A DNA stretch of 64,000 bases from WRGT01 sp964450405 (GCA_964450405.1 CAYVCQ010000008.1:87217-151216), one strand, 5' to 3'; positions 25,267 to 34,896 are shown, numbered from the stretch's first letter. The notes: generated by a model from the sequence alone, not told the origin. Made by a program: numbers and translations.

Positions 25267-25782
25267 CTACACAGGTTCCTCTCTGTATTCAACTGACATG
25301 CTGTCAGGCCAGATGCAGCCCGCAGAGAGATGAGCCGACTTTGCATTACTCTTCCAGCTGTAACTGGCGAACTTGAAGCAGTAGCCGTTCGGGACACCGG
25401 AGTCTGATAGTGCTTCACTTTTAAATTCCAGAAAACTTTTCACTTCTCTGCCGGCAAACTGATCATTCATATCGCGAATCGAATTATTTATTTTGCAGAT
25501 ACTTCTGCAGATATCAATACAGCTGTTGTATGCGTTCTCTGATCTGGATCCGAACTCGATGTTAAACTGTACAAAATACAATCTGCTGTTATTAAAACTC
25601 AGCTGCCACAATCCGTCCCGGCCTTTTATTTTCTCATATGTTGAAATAAACTTTTTAGACTTCATTTCTTTCCACATATCCGGATCATAGTCATCCTCTT
25701 CGGGTATGTCAACTTCCAGTCCTTTAACTTCTTTTATTAAAGATTCCAATGTTATATCATTTAATAAATGTTTTAAAATCAT
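25267..25782 (-). CDS. Small hypothetical protein
   Basis: The 171-residue cytoplasmic-looking protein is not recognised. It is acidic at the N-terminus, with a DIPEEDDYDPD stretch at about 25-35, and contains several Trp and Tyr. GAGG lies near the expected distance before the ATG. It precedes the membrane protein at 23492-25177 by 89 bp on the same strand. Confidence 0.6.
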   Translation of the reverse strand: MILKHLLNDITLESLIKEVKGLEVDIPEEDDYDPDMWKEMKSKKFISTYEKIKGRDGLWQLSFNNSRLYFVQFNIEFGSRSENAYNSCIDICRSICKINNSIRDMNDQFAGREVKSFLEFKSEALSDSGVPNGYCFKFASYSWKSNAKSAHLSAGCIWPDSMSVEYREEPV

Positions 25783-26164
25783 TCCGTCCTCAATATTTTA
25801 TGTGTTACGACACAAGCTTTTTGAAATGAACACAACATTTATACCTGCTCTCACAAAAAATGAATTGTATTTTACAATAACCTTCACTTTTTAAAAAAAG
25901 TACAACTGCGTAATACATATGCTTCCAGAAAAATCAATTTACTCTTATCTGATTTTTAAATTTAACAGTTGATGCATACTTTACAAGTAAAAAATATTTT
26001 GACACCATAGTATAACATCAGGTGTAGATTCATTATTAGTGGTCATCATACTAGACACTGTTCCAAAAACCGGATTCAATTCATAACATTAATAATTTCA
26101 TTTTTTTAACATTTGACTTTTACCTTTTTATTATATATTATATATGAAAGATTATGGAGTTTAT
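25783..26164. other. AT-rich divergent intergenic region
   Basis: This 382-bp region separates the hypothetical gene (minus) and the solute-binding protein gene (plus). It contains a short TGTG-TTACGA-CACA inverted repeat near 25801-25814 and long AT tracts, but no gene or clear promoter was found. Confidence 0.5.
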
Positions 26165-26974
26165 ATGAAAGTTAGATTTTTAATCTCTACAAAGATCCTG
26201 CTGATAACACTATTATCAATCGCCTGCAGCGGCAGCGCACTATTTGCTGAGGAACAATCTATCCGTCTGGGATACTCCGATGCCGAGGCTTTTCCATACC
26301 AGATACGGGATGATAAAAATCCTCCCGGAATAGCATTTGAGATAATATCTGAAGCTGCAAAACAGTCAGGAATAAAAGTAATTTATGTCAGGCTCCCGAA
26401 TAAACGTGTTCAGTTCTCGCTCCATGATGGCATAGAAATTGACGGAGCATTTATGTTTTCTTACGACGAGTCGCGCCTTGTCAACGGTGTGTACCCATTA
26501 ATAAATGATAAACCCGACGGAAGCAGAAAAATTGCCACTCTAAGTTACTACATCTATAAGAAAAAAGGCTCCCCCTTGAACTGGGATGGAAATAATTTTT
26601 CAGGCATAGACACCACCAGTCCCGAAAACAAAATAGGAGCAAATTCCGGTTATTCCGTAGTAAAAGATATTACAAAAAAAGGAGTGCCGGTCGATGATGG
26701 TTCAAAAACAACTAAACAGAATTTTTTAAAACTGCAGGCTGGTAGAATTTCCGGGTTCGCGCATCAGGATCTAGTTGCTGATAATTATATTCTATCAAAT
26801 AAATTATCCGGCATAGAGAAACTCCCTAAACCATTTATTCAGAAAAACTATTTTCTGATGTTCAGTCATCAGTATTATGAAAAGAACCGTCAGACTGCCG
26901 AGAAACTGTGGGATAAAATCGGAGAGATTCGCGACAGGAAAACATCAGCAGTATTCCACAAATATAAAGATTAA
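26165..26974 (+). CDS. Family 3 extracellular solute-binding-like protein
   Basis: The 269-residue protein has a signal peptide (about 1-30) and the fold pattern of type II periplasmic binding proteins: an N-terminal IRLGYSDAEAFPYQ strand, FEIISEAAKQSGI helix, SYDESRLVNGVYPL hinge and a later QAGRISGFAHQDL segment where the ligand aspartate is usual. No transporter genes are adjacent, so it may be an orphan receptor. The ATG at 26165 is chosen over 26144 because GGAG lies five bases upstream. Confidence 0.78.
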   Translation: MKVRFLISTKILLITLLSIACSGSALFAEEQSIRLGYSDAEAFPYQIRDDKNPPGIAFEIISEAAKQSGIKVIYVRLPNKRVQFSLHDGIEIDGAFMFSYDESRLVNGVYPLINDKPDGSRKIATLSYYIYKKKGSPLNWDGNNFSGIDTTSPENKIGANSGYSVVKDITKKGVPVDDGSKTTKQNFLKLQAGRISGFAHQDLVADNYILSNKLSGIEKLPKPFIQKNYFLMFSHQYYEKNRQTAEKLWDKIGEIRDRKTSAVFHKYKD

Positions 26975-27060
26975 TCTGACACGAGATTTCTTATAATTTA
27001 CTTTCTATCGTTAATAAAACTAAGATTGGATTATAACTGGAGAGATATTTTCTCCCGGAA

Positions 27061-28179
27061 TTATAAAAACATCTCTCCTAGAAATGTTTCCGGAGTCATT
27101 ACTTCAATCGCACCATCACTGAATTCTCTTTTTAAACCCTTTATTACCGCGCATGCTGGGAGATCATATTTAATATGAAATTTTTTCAGTGAGGTGCCGA
27201 AATCCCGCCCCCCTGCTTTTACTTCGATGATTTTTTGTGCTTCATCATTTTCTACAATACAGAAGTCAATTTCCTCTCCATCACGGGTACGTATATAATG
27301 CAGCTCCGTTTTTTTACCGAGATAATCTGTTGTTCCGTAAACATGTTTAAGCAGACTTATTGCCATAAGGTTTTCAAATCGCGCGCCCTCATTGCCCAAA
27401 ACCATGCCGTTATCATAGAAATAGATCTTCGGCTCCTTAAGCAGAGACCGTGCTATGTTACGGGAATACGGCGTGATTCTGAATACAATATATAATGCCT
27501 CGAGAATATCTATGTATCTTTTAACAGTTGTAGGTGACAACTGAACATCCTCAGCAATTGAATTAAACGAAACTGGAGATCCGACCCGTCGTCTGAGCAA
27601 CTCTACAATTGTCTGAACCGCCCTGAGATCGTGAACCTGTTCAAAATCAAGTATATCAGTCCGTATCAAACCATCGATATACTGAAGTCTCCATCTGTCG
27701 GCATCGGTGTCACTCTCCGAAGTAAACGGTTCGGGAAATCCACCGCGAATCATCAGTTTATCAATGAGAATGCTGCTCTTTTCAGAAACCTCTTTATATG
27801 AGAGGGGCAATAACCGGTGATTGAAGAATCTTCCAGCCATGGAATCACCGCTCTGCCGGAATGTTTCGAGCCGCGCGCTGCCGGTTACAAGGATATGCAG
27901 TGAATCCGGTTTTGTATCAAAAATTCCCTTTATATAGTTTTTCCATTGAGGCATTTTGTGGATTTCATCAAATATCAGCAGATCAGTTGCGGCCGGCCAC
28001 GCTTCACTTGTTATTATAACACGATCGTCAAATTGATCATAGTTCAGATAAAGCGGCTTGCTGTATTTTTCAGCAATTTTTTTTGCAAGCCAGGTTTTAC
28101 CCACCTGACGGGGTCCGGTTAAAAAAACCATCTTCTTTTGTAAGTCTTTGATAATATAATCTGTCTGTTTTCTTTCCAT
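27061..28179 (-). CDS. AAA ATPase with DUF4143 (PD-(D/E)XK-like) domain
   Basis: The 372-residue protein has Walker A GPRQVGKT (about 22-29), Walker B LLIFDEIH (about 68-75), an arginine-sensor-like GSARL and a winged-helix segment (QLSPTTVKRYIDILEALYIV). The C-terminal DUF4143 part has an E-x-D-F and IEVKAG pair, similar to nuclease-fold active sites. These stand-alone ATPases are widespread, often laterally acquired, and of unknown function. The ATG at 28179 is chosen; the TTG at 28188 lies within the -10 region. The transcript may be leaderless (see the promoter entry). Confidence 0.88.
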   Translation of the reverse strand: MERKQTDYIIKDLQKKMVFLTGPRQVGKTWLAKKIAEKYSKPLYLNYDQFDDRVIITSEAWPAATDLLIFDEIHKMPQWKNYIKGIFDTKPDSLHILVTGSARLETFRQSGDSMAGRFFNHRLLPLSYKEVSEKSSILIDKLMIRGGFPEPFTSESDTDADRWRLQYIDGLIRTDILDFEQVHDLRAVQTIVELLRRRVGSPVSFNSIAEDVQLSPTTVKRYIDILEALYIVFRITPYSRNIARSLLKEPKIYFYDNGMVLGNEGARFENLMAISLLKHVYGTTDYLGKKTELHYIRTRDGEEIDFCIVENDEAQKIIEVKAGGRDFGTSLKKFHIKYDLPACAVIKGLKREFSDGAIEVMTPETFLGEMFL

Positions 28180-28181
28180 AA

Positions 28182-28247
28182 ATGGCAAATTACCAGCCTA
28201 ATGATGAATTGTCAAGACTTTTTTGCATTACACTGCAAATTTGCCAT
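28182..28247 (-). promoter_or_regulatory. Promoter flanked by 10-bp inverted repeat, probable leaderless message
   Basis: On the minus strand TTGACA (28210-28215) and TAATTT (28187-28192) are spaced by 17 bases. Only seven bases separate the -10 box from the ATG at 28179, so transcription should begin at the start codon, and there is no Shine-Dalgarno. Perfect arms ATGGCAAATT (28182-28191) and AATTTGCCAT (28238-28247) flank the promoter and overlap the -10 box, suggesting an operator. Confidence 0.6.
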
Positions 28248-28266
28248 AAACAGAGATACACAGCCA

Positions 28267-29691
28267 TCATGGTGCCGTAGCTATCCGATAGACTTTCATT
28301 CCAGGTTTAACTTCCGCTGATGCCCCCTTTACTATGATGCATCGCACGACTGTCATCATAGGAAATACTGAACTTATATAAATGGATTTACCGCTTCCTG
28401 TATCAACGATAAGGCGGTCGCCCATTCTTACATTTTCAGCAATATTACTTCCGCCAACTATTATTTCATTCTTCTTTATTTCGCGGACAACACCAACAAG
28501 TTTGCCGTAACTTGTCGCGTTCTCTTTAATTCTTTCATCGGGGAAGGGATGAGCTATAAATTTATACTTTCCGTTTTCCTGGACAGGAGCAAATCCCTCT
28601 ACAAACATTGTATTTATTCCGGAGGTATCCTTCTCTTTATCATATATCAACGGAATAACAATCACACCTGTTTTATCAATGAAACCTGTTTTACCTTTTT
28701 TCAGTACAGCTGCAAGACCGCCGAAGAATGCTGTTGCTGCATCATATTCCGGTTTTATCACAATGCTCTCTTTAATATCGATGAATCCGGTTCCATCACC
28801 TTTCGAAAAACGTATCAAACCCTCTGATGGAACCTGTAAATTTTTGTAATTCTCCGGAATAATAGTTTTGCCATCTTTGTCGATAAGACCCCATTTAGAA
28901 TTACTGCGATATACGGCATACCCATCCCGAAAGAAAGAGCATTCATCATATACAAAGGGAATTTTTTCGTTTCCATTTTTATCAATAAAACCGGCCTTAC
29001 CCTGCAAAGACACTGCCGCCAAACCTTCGATGAAAAAGGATGGAGACCGTTTGAACCGTTTCCATCCTTCAGGTAAAATAAAATTATTTTTACTGTCGAG
29101 ATAACCCCATCCGTCACCGAGACAAACCTTAGGCGCGTCTGACGGAAGATCCGATGCTTTACCGTTTGTCCATTTTGGATTATCAAAACGCGGTTCAATT
29201 TTCATTACTCCCTCGTGATCTATGTATCCCAGTTTCCCGGATACAACAACTCCTGCAAGTCCTTCCGAGAACGGGTATACTTTTTCGAATGCCGGTTGAA
29301 TTACTACTTTACCTGTCATATCGATAAAACCGGACTTACCATTTAATCTTATCTCTGTCAGACCGTCAGAAAAAACTGAAGCGTATTCATATATAACCGG
29401 TACAGCAATCCTCCCTTCCCTGTTTATAAATCCCCACTTGTCCCCCGATTTCACAACAGCGAGTCCTCCATGAAAATCACCGATAAAGTCATACCCTTCA
29501 TTGATGATGTATCTACCCTCAGCATCAATAACATTATATTTTCCGCCATTCATGACAACAGCTCGTCCTTCGGAGAACTGCCACGCACGGTCAAACACCT
29601 GAGAGGTTAACTTATTAAGATTATTATCCCCGTATGAGGATGTTGTAAAACAAAGAACGAAAAACAAAATTATACTGTTATAAATTTTCAT
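28267..29691 (-). CDS. WG-repeat protein with C-terminal shared module
   Basis: The 474-residue protein has a signal peptide (cut near SSYG, about residue 20) and about ten WG-type repeats, each with a pattern such as GGLAVVKSGDKWGFINREGR followed by P-x-(I/F)-(Y/F)-(E/D). The last 75 residues (about 400-474) have a different module with MGD-x-L, FPM-x-T-x-x-x-C and GM-x-VYR, which is also present in the DUF1566 protein at 61278. The ATG at 29691 is preferred over 29724 because AGGAAG precedes it. WG proteins are mostly outer surface or periplasmic and their function is unclear. Confidence 0.88.
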   Translation of the reverse strand: MKIYNSIILFFVLCFTTSSYGDNNLNKLTSQVFDRAWQFSEGRAVVMNGGKYNVIDAEGRYIINEGYDFIGDFHGGLAVVKSGDKWGFINREGRIAVPVIYEYASVFSDGLTEIRLNGKSGFIDMTGKVVIQPAFEKVYPFSEGLAGVVVSGKLGYIDHEGVMKIEPRFDNPKWTNGKASDLPSDAPKVCLGDGWGYLDSKNNFILPEGWKRFKRSPSFFIEGLAAVSLQGKAGFIDKNGNEKIPFVYDECSFFRDGYAVYRSNSKWGLIDKDGKTIIPENYKNLQVPSEGLIRFSKGDGTGFIDIKESIVIKPEYDAATAFFGGLAAVLKKGKTGFIDKTGVIVIPLIYDKEKDTSGINTMFVEGFAPVQENGKYKFIAHPFPDERIKENATSYGKLVGVVREIKKNEIIVGGSNIAENVRMGDRLIVDTGSGKSIYISSVFPMMTVVRCIIVKGASAEVKPGMKVYRIATAP

Positions 29692-29820
29692 TACAAACTT
29701 CCTGTTACTTAAAAGTTTTACCAATTTTCATCCCGGCTATGTTAAAACATTATCCATGATAAATAATATAATGCAAGTCTCATTTAAATTTAAAAATATA
29801 CAAAGTGCAGAGTATAAAAA

Positions 29821-29847
29821 AAAGAGGCTAAAAGCCTCTTTTTTTTT
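29821..29847. terminator. Bidirectional terminator
   Basis: AAAGAGGCT-AAA-AGCCTCTTT forms a nine-base-pair stem with an A-run on one side and a T-run on the other. It lies 23 bp after the acyl-CoA dehydrogenase gene. Confidence 0.85.
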
Positions 29848-29869
29848 ATACTATATGCTGAATAAAATT

Positions 29870-31744
29870 TTACTCTGCAAGTGCGCCTGTGAATATTGCA
29901 TCGGTTGCTTTGTTCACTGCTGTTTCACCGGATAGCAGATATTCAATCTGTCCAAAAACTTTATGTAGCTCAGCCCCAAGATAGAACTGACCTGAAAGGA
30001 CTCTTCCATAATAGTAAGCAGCTTCATTATTATCCGCGAGAAATTTCTCCAGTTCTTCACCCTTTTTATCACTAACAAGTTCTTTCGACTTAACAGACGC
30101 AATAGTAAGACCGAGTAACTGCATCCATGCGTATGTAAGTTTTGTGAAAGCCTGCTGAAGAGGAGTTGCATTACCGAAAATATTGAGGAATTTTCCTGCT
30201 GCCATATCAGCTTTCATAAGTGCAACAACTTCATCCATTTTCTTAACGGCTTTTTCAATGGTGTTGAGATATCTGTCGTCAACAATTCCTTTCGCTGCGG
30301 CGATTGCCTCGGCAATTTTCTTTTTGTATACTGAGTAGTTATACTGATCTTTATTCATAAGAAGTTTTCTCATTGTAAGGTCCATGGACTGTATTCCGTT
30401 AGTCCCCTCATATAGAGAAAGAATCTTCGCGTCACGGGCATACTGTTCAACTGGATAATCGCTGCAGAAACCGTATCCGCCATAACACTGGATTGCATCA
30501 GCCGTTACTTCCCATGCTGTATCAGTATTACCAGCTTTGTTGATAGGAATAAGAAACTCAACAAGCGCCTGAGCCTCTTTCCCAGCTTCACCATCTTCAA
30601 GATGTGCTATATCAGAACAATAGGCAATATAGTAAGTGAGGGATCTCATCGCCTCAACCCTTGCTTTCATAGAGAGGAGCATTCTTTTAACATCGGGATG
30701 ATTACTGATAGTTACGCTTTTTGCATCAGGATTAAGCATCTGCTTAACATCAGCACCCTGGATTCTGTTTCTTGCATAAGTAACAGCATGCATATATGCT
30801 GCACTTGAAACGGAACCGCCCTGGCTTCCAACATAAAGACGCGCTTCATTCATCATCTGAAACATTATCTTCATACCCTGTCTTTCCTGTCCCATGAGAA
30901 GTCCGCGGCATTTCCCTTCATCGCCGAAATTCAAAGTACAAGTTGCAGATGCAGTGATACCCATCTTGTGCTCAATACCGGAACAGATTACATCGTTAAA
31001 TTCGCCTTTCGAACCATCGGGATTAACCCAGAATTTCGGTACCATAAAAATAGAAACACCCTTTGTTCCAGCAGGATCACCTTCAATACGTGCAAGAACC
31101 GGATGAAGCATATTTTTGTAATAATTATTGTCGCCTGAAGAGATAAAAATTTTCTGTCCTGTGATATTATAAGTACCATCGGCATTTTTAACTGCTTTAG
31201 TTTTAAGAGCTCCTACATCCGACCCTGCGTCAGGCTCTGTAAGGCACATAGTTCCGCCCCACTCACCGGAAAGCATTTTTTCGATGATGGTATCTTTATC
31301 TTTTCCTGCAGGCATAAAATTTACATACATATTCATCGCGCCGACAGTGAGCATTGGATACATTGAGAATGCAAGACCTGCTGCCGAGAAGTGATCTGTA
31401 CATGAATAATAAATAGCTTCCGGCATACCCATCCCGCCAATCTCCGGATCATTAGCTATACCGATAAAACCTGCCTCATAATAAGCGTCTAAACCCGCTC
31501 TGAAACCTTCAGGAATAATAACCTCTTTTGTCGCAGGAATATATGTTGCATGCGCCTTGTCTGCCTCCTGATTAACCGGATATACCTTTCCAACGGCAAT
31601 CTTTTCAGCAAGACTTATAACCTCTTCAAAAGTGTCTCTATCGAAATCCGCAAATTTCGGATATTTATTGAGCTGATCAATCTTGAGCATCTCAAACAGG
31701 ACGAATCTTACATCCCTTGAATCAATAATTGGATTTAATGCCAT
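29870..31744 (-). CDS. Acyl-CoA dehydrogenase, long (about 600-residue) form
   Basis: The 624-residue protein has the flavin- and substrate-binding stretch CLTEPDAGSDVGALKTKAV, the loop ISSGD and the catalytic glutamate region LSLYEGTNGIQSMDL. A C-terminal extension of about 130 helical residues is typical of the long subtype that includes AidB-like enzymes. It should oxidise acyl-CoA and pass electrons to an electron-transfer flavoprotein, not encoded here. The ATG at 31744 is chosen because GGGGGAG precedes it; the longer frame starts within the likely leader. It is monocistronic, with a terminator behind it. Confidence 0.93.
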   Translation of the reverse strand: MALNPIIDSRDVRFVLFEMLKIDQLNKYPKFADFDRDTFEEVISLAEKIAVGKVYPVNQEADKAHATYIPATKEVIIPEGFRAGLDAYYEAGFIGIANDPEIGGMGMPEAIYYSCTDHFSAAGLAFSMYPMLTVGAMNMYVNFMPAGKDKDTIIEKMLSGEWGGTMCLTEPDAGSDVGALKTKAVKNADGTYNITGQKIFISSGDNNYYKNMLHPVLARIEGDPAGTKGVSIFMVPKFWVNPDGSKGEFNDVICSGIEHKMGITASATCTLNFGDEGKCRGLLMGQERQGMKIMFQMMNEARLYVGSQGGSVSSAAYMHAVTYARNRIQGADVKQMLNPDAKSVTISNHPDVKRMLLSMKARVEAMRSLTYYIAYCSDIAHLEDGEAGKEAQALVEFLIPINKAGNTDTAWEVTADAIQCYGGYGFCSDYPVEQYARDAKILSLYEGTNGIQSMDLTMRKLLMNKDQYNYSVYKKKIAEAIAAAKGIVDDRYLNTIEKAVKKMDEVVALMKADMAAGKFLNIFGNATPLQQAFTKLTYAWMQLLGLTIASVKSKELVSDKKGEELEKFLADNNEAAYYYGRVLSGQFYLGAELHKVFGQIEYLLSGETAVNKATDAIFTGALAE

Positions 31745-32124
31745 AATCTCCCCCATAACTATTAGTAATACTAAGATATAAACTCTATCGCCGTAGTATA
31801 TCATAGCAATTCTTTTTTTTATTCACCTGAAATTTTTCATACAAAAAGTGACGAAATGTGAGCAAAAAGCTACGAAAGCTCTAATTTGGCAATTTTATTT
31901 AATAAACTGTTTAAATATTAAACATACAGATCTACTATAATTGGCAATGGATAATATGCAGGACGCTCGAATCTTACTTTCTTTATTTTTTTAGAGAGTG
32001 GGTGTTAAACAACGATACCTTTAAGAAGTCTACTTTCACAGAATGCCCATTAGTGTATACGGTTAAAAAGAATATATTCGTATCTCGAAAAAGAAAAGGT
32101 ATTCTTTACAAAACGTCTTCATAA

Positions 32125-32286
32125 TTTTTAATAAAGAAAGAAGACAATGTAAAAATTACTATTTCTCTTAGTAGATCAAGTGTAGATTTCTTTAAAGAGA
32201 AAGCAAAAAAATCAGGCGTCCAATATCAGACAATGATCAAGACAGTTATTGACAAATACAGTTCTCTTTATAGTAAAACAAAATAG
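32125..32286 (+). pseudogene. Degenerate CopG/BrnA-like antitoxin remnant
   Basis: The frame encodes a ribbon-helix-helix pattern, VKITISLSRSSVDFFKEKA then KSGVQYQTMIKTVIDKY, which closely matches BrnA/CopG antitoxins. There is no start codon: the frame opens straight after an in-frame TAA (32122-32124). The frame stays open upstream and reads SRKRKG a little before the stop, faintly like the usual N-terminus of BrnA. No intact toxin gene is visible beside it. Probably a decayed toxin-antitoxin locus. Confidence 0.5.
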
Positions 32287-32394
32287 TAATTTTTTAAAAT
32301 AATAACTCGAAGTTAGCTCGGCACATCGCCGGAATTATTGTTTTACGGCACTTCCTGCCGTGGGAGAATTTGCGGTGTTGTACACCTGCTGTAT

Positions 32395-32427
32395 GTTCTT
32401 TTCTTTGCTCGTCCAAAGAAAAAGAAC
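32395..32427. repeat. Palindromic A/T-arm repeat
   Basis: GTTCTTTTCTTTG and CAAAGAAAAAGAAC pair almost perfectly around CTCGTC. This kind of sequence, with short shadow frames rich in Lys, Phe and Pro, is a common dispersed repeat in bacteria. Only one copy is seen here. Confidence 0.5.
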
Positions 32428-32612
32428 CAAAAGAAACGACGCCCTCAGGCGGCGGTGCCTTCCAGTTCATTTTTATCAACACCGGGAGCAAACTGCGCTT
32501 CACAGTCATCCATGTTGAGGCAGTACTAAACTTTGTTGTCGGTTGTAAAGTGATTGTACTAAATATGATTACCACTCTTCTCTATAACTCTTTGACTTAA
32601 AATTAAAAAGAC

Positions 32613-33179
32613 TTATTTATCATCATGAATCTTTTTTGCCATCTCCACAAAGCGGCTGTAGAATTCCTTAAGCTGATCATCTTCACGTAGAGCTCTGATT
32701 GACGGCTCCTTGCCATCAATTATATCCTGAATATGCTGCGTCATTACAAATATGGGGCCTGAAATTGTATGGGTTAACCTGATTAAATAAAAAAACAGAA
32801 TAAGTCCCATAATTATTATAAAGCCTGTTATTAATAATATTACAATAAAATTAGATTTCAGAAGTCCGGAAAGGAGTGTTATATGCGTCTCTATAACCTT
32901 AATACTTTCATTGTGATCATCAGAGATTTTTTTTGATTTAAGCTGAAGATCGGGGCTTGAAGTCATATCTGAATATTTAATAAATGCATTAACAATGTTC
33001 TGTTCAGTGTTGACTGCACCTTTGAGATTAGCGATAGTACCGCTGATTTTTTTCTCTGTAAGTGCTGTATGAATTATCATCAGAACTATTATAACAGAAA
33101 AAGATATAAAATAAAACCGTATTACCGGGAATGCTGTTTTCAGCTGAAGCTTTTTATCAATAAGTTTTTTCCTTTTCAT
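32613..33179 (-). CDS. Membrane protein with HAMP-like domain and no output module
   Basis: The 188-residue protein has two TM segments (about 20-42 and 107-133) around a 65-residue periplasmic loop, followed by a HAMP-type region with ISGPIFVMTQHIQDI and a short charged tail. It resembles the sensor half of a chemotaxis receptor. The sequence ends right after HAMP, so it must pass a signal to another protein or act otherwise. No chemotaxis genes are nearby. Confidence 0.72.
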   Translation of the reverse strand: MKRKKLIDKKLQLKTAFPVIRFYFISFSVIIVLMIIHTALTEKKISGTIANLKGAVNTEQNIVNAFIKYSDMTSSPDLQLKSKKISDDHNESIKVIETHITLLSGLLKSNFIVILLITGFIIIMGLILFFYLIRLTHTISGPIFVMTQHIQDIIDGKEPSIRALREDDQLKEFYSRFVEMAKKIHDDK

Positions 33180-33462
33180 TTACTCTCTCCCGGCATATTT
33201 TAATATATTGAAGATAATTACAAATTTTCTAATGACAAATTCATATCGCTCACCCGACATTAATTAACAAAGAGGATTTACGGTTAAAAACCATTGAACC
33301 ATCTTCTATTCAGCATATCTTCCCGGGCGGTTTCCCATACACTATGGCATTTGCATTATAATAACACTGAACTACTAAGAAATAAAAATAAAACTGTAAA
33401 AAAAGATTCCGTCAAGCAAAATGCCTTGTAAAAAATTAAATGGTGTGAAAATATATTAAAAC

Positions 33463-34308
33463 ATGAAAGAAATAATCTTTATAATTTTGACGATTTTATT
33501 CATGATTCCGGTTTATGCTGCGGCTACCCCGAATCATGGCCCGGTGATAAAAGCATTTTATGCGCCTTATGGAGCAGGATCATATACAGTCCCTTTCGAT
33601 AAGACAATAAACGGCGGAACTGATAATTCCCAGAAATCTGATTCCGGCACCAGCGAAAATCATATGAAAACCCTCAGCGGATATTCTATTTCAGGAGGAT
33701 ATTTTTATGACTGGTTTCAGGGTGACATCAGCTATACAAACATGGAGACAGAGAATCTTTATGTTGTAAAAAGTTCCACTCCTGGACACGAATATTCCGC
33801 AAACGCATCGTACTGGAATATCGATTTCAAGGGTGGGTACAGGTTTAACGATCCGGGTGACACATCGTACAAATGGTTATACCTGGGCATCCGAAAGATG
33901 AATCTTAAGATACCATATAATAACACCGAGGCCGATGCAGTCGGTTTGCTGGGGGGATTTTACGGTTTCAGCAGTTTTGGCCTATCCGGTCCATTCGAGT
34001 TTGTACTTACATATGATATTTATGCCGGAACTTACAGATACAACGAAAACCATTTAAGCACAGATGTTAACATTAATGTAAATCGTAAATACGCTGCTGA
34101 TTTTGGATTATCTGCAGGTATGGGAGTTCAATATGAACCATGGGATCTTGCAGCAATTATAAAAGTATCACCATTCACAACTCAAAGAATTTATAAGCAG
34201 GAATTATCAGGCAACAAGAGAAGTACCGCTGCATCGCTCAAAGGTGTAGTGATTGGAATTGAAATAGTTTTTTTAATTCCGGATTACAAGAATAATATCG
34301 TTAAATAA
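33463..34308 (+). CDS. Predicted outer-membrane beta-barrel protein
   Basis: The 281-residue protein has a signal peptide (cut after YAA, about residue 20) and alternating aromatic-polar strands, for example YWNIDFKGGYRF and WLYLGIRKMNL. It is not recognised as a named family. It ends in a charged tail rather than a terminal Phe. No clear ribosome binding site is visible. A GC hairpin (34314-34347) follows the stop. It precedes the TonB-like operon by 117 bp on the same strand. Confidence 0.65.
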   Translation: MKEIIFIILTILFMIPVYAAATPNHGPVIKAFYAPYGAGSYTVPFDKTINGGTDNSQKSDSGTSENHMKTLSGYSISGGYFYDWFQGDISYTNMETENLYVVKSSTPGHEYSANASYWNIDFKGGYRFNDPGDTSYKWLYLGIRKMNLKIPYNNTEADAVGLLGGFYGFSSFGLSGPFEFVLTYDIYAGTYRYNENHLSTDVNINVNRKYAADFGLSAGMGVQYEPWDLAAIIKVSPFTTQRIYKQELSGNKRSTAASLKGVVIGIEIVFLIPDYKNNIVK

Positions 34309-34313
34309 GACTT

Positions 34314-34347
34314 GCCGGTCCGGGCTTTGTATTCTCCGGACTGCGGC
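34314..34347. terminator. GC-rich hairpin after the beta-barrel gene
   Basis: GCCG-GTCCGG and CCGGAC-TG-CGGC pair with a two-base bulge around a 12-base loop, six bases after the stop codon. It has no T-run, so termination may be partial. Confidence 0.5.
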
Positions 34348-34425
34348 ATCACTCAATTCATTTTAAGAGAGAAGTGTAGCGCCGCATAATCGTTCAGTTC
34401 TGAAAATAATTATCCGGAGTAATCT

Positions 34426-34896
34426 GTGAGAGTAAGTATTCTATATATAATAATATCTATAACCGCACTGGCGGGATGCGGCTCGACCTCATATGAAAAA
34501 AACCGCATACCCGATAAAATAGGAGGGAACGCAAGTTCTCTTATACTTAACTATGAGAATAGAGTAAAAAAATATACACAGTCAAACATCGACTCACACT
34601 TTAATATTTATATTGAAATAGAGAAACCTTATATAATCAGCATGCCTCCGTTAAGAGATATTGATAAAATCTACTCCATCGCTTCAATAGAAGGAATTAC
34701 GGTATTCCGGATCAGTATCAGCAATACCGGAACTATTATCTCATCGGAAAGAATTCTTTCCTCCGGACTTGGCCTTGACGAAATTGCCATGGATCTGCTT
34801 AAAGAGATTAAAATAGAACCGTCATATCTTGCAGGTAAACCGGAAAATTCCTCAGCAGACATTAAATTTATTTTCAGAGCGGATGAAACGGAATGA
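34426..34896 (+). CDS. Lipoprotein with TonB C-terminal-like domain
   Basis: The 156-residue protein starts with GTG (GGAG seven bases upstream) and has a signal peptide ending in ALAGC, a lipobox. The rest fits a TonB C-terminal fold: FRISISNTGTIISSERILSS, then LDEIAMDLLKEIKIEPSYLAGKP (a 20-residue helix and PAxxxGxPV-like turn). Classical TonB is an inner-membrane protein with a Pro-rich linker; here the domain is on a lipid anchor. Its stop overlaps the TonB-dependent receptor start by four bases, suggesting that it serves this receptor. Confidence 0.7.
   Translation: MRVSILYIIISITALAGCGSTSYEKNRIPDKIGGNASSLILNYENRVKKYTQSNIDSHFNIYIEIEKPYIISMPPLRDIDKIYSIASIEGITVFRISISNTGTIISSERILSSGLGLDEIAMDLLKEIKIEPSYLAGKPENSSADIKFIFRADETE

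Larger units (their letters stand above)
31745..32612. other. Long intergenic region with decayed and repeated sequence
   Basis: This 868-bp stretch is the longest gap in the window. The first 235 bp are AT-rich without features. A degenerate CopG-like antitoxin frame lies at 32125-32286, and a palindromic repeat with several frame-open shadows lies at 32395-32427. It looks like a site of decay or insertion. Confidence 0.6.

Noticed and set aside
32294..32600. Short frames on both strands around the repeat at 32395
   Set aside because: They read through a palindromic repeat that is known to produce shadow frames, and have no ribosome binding site.
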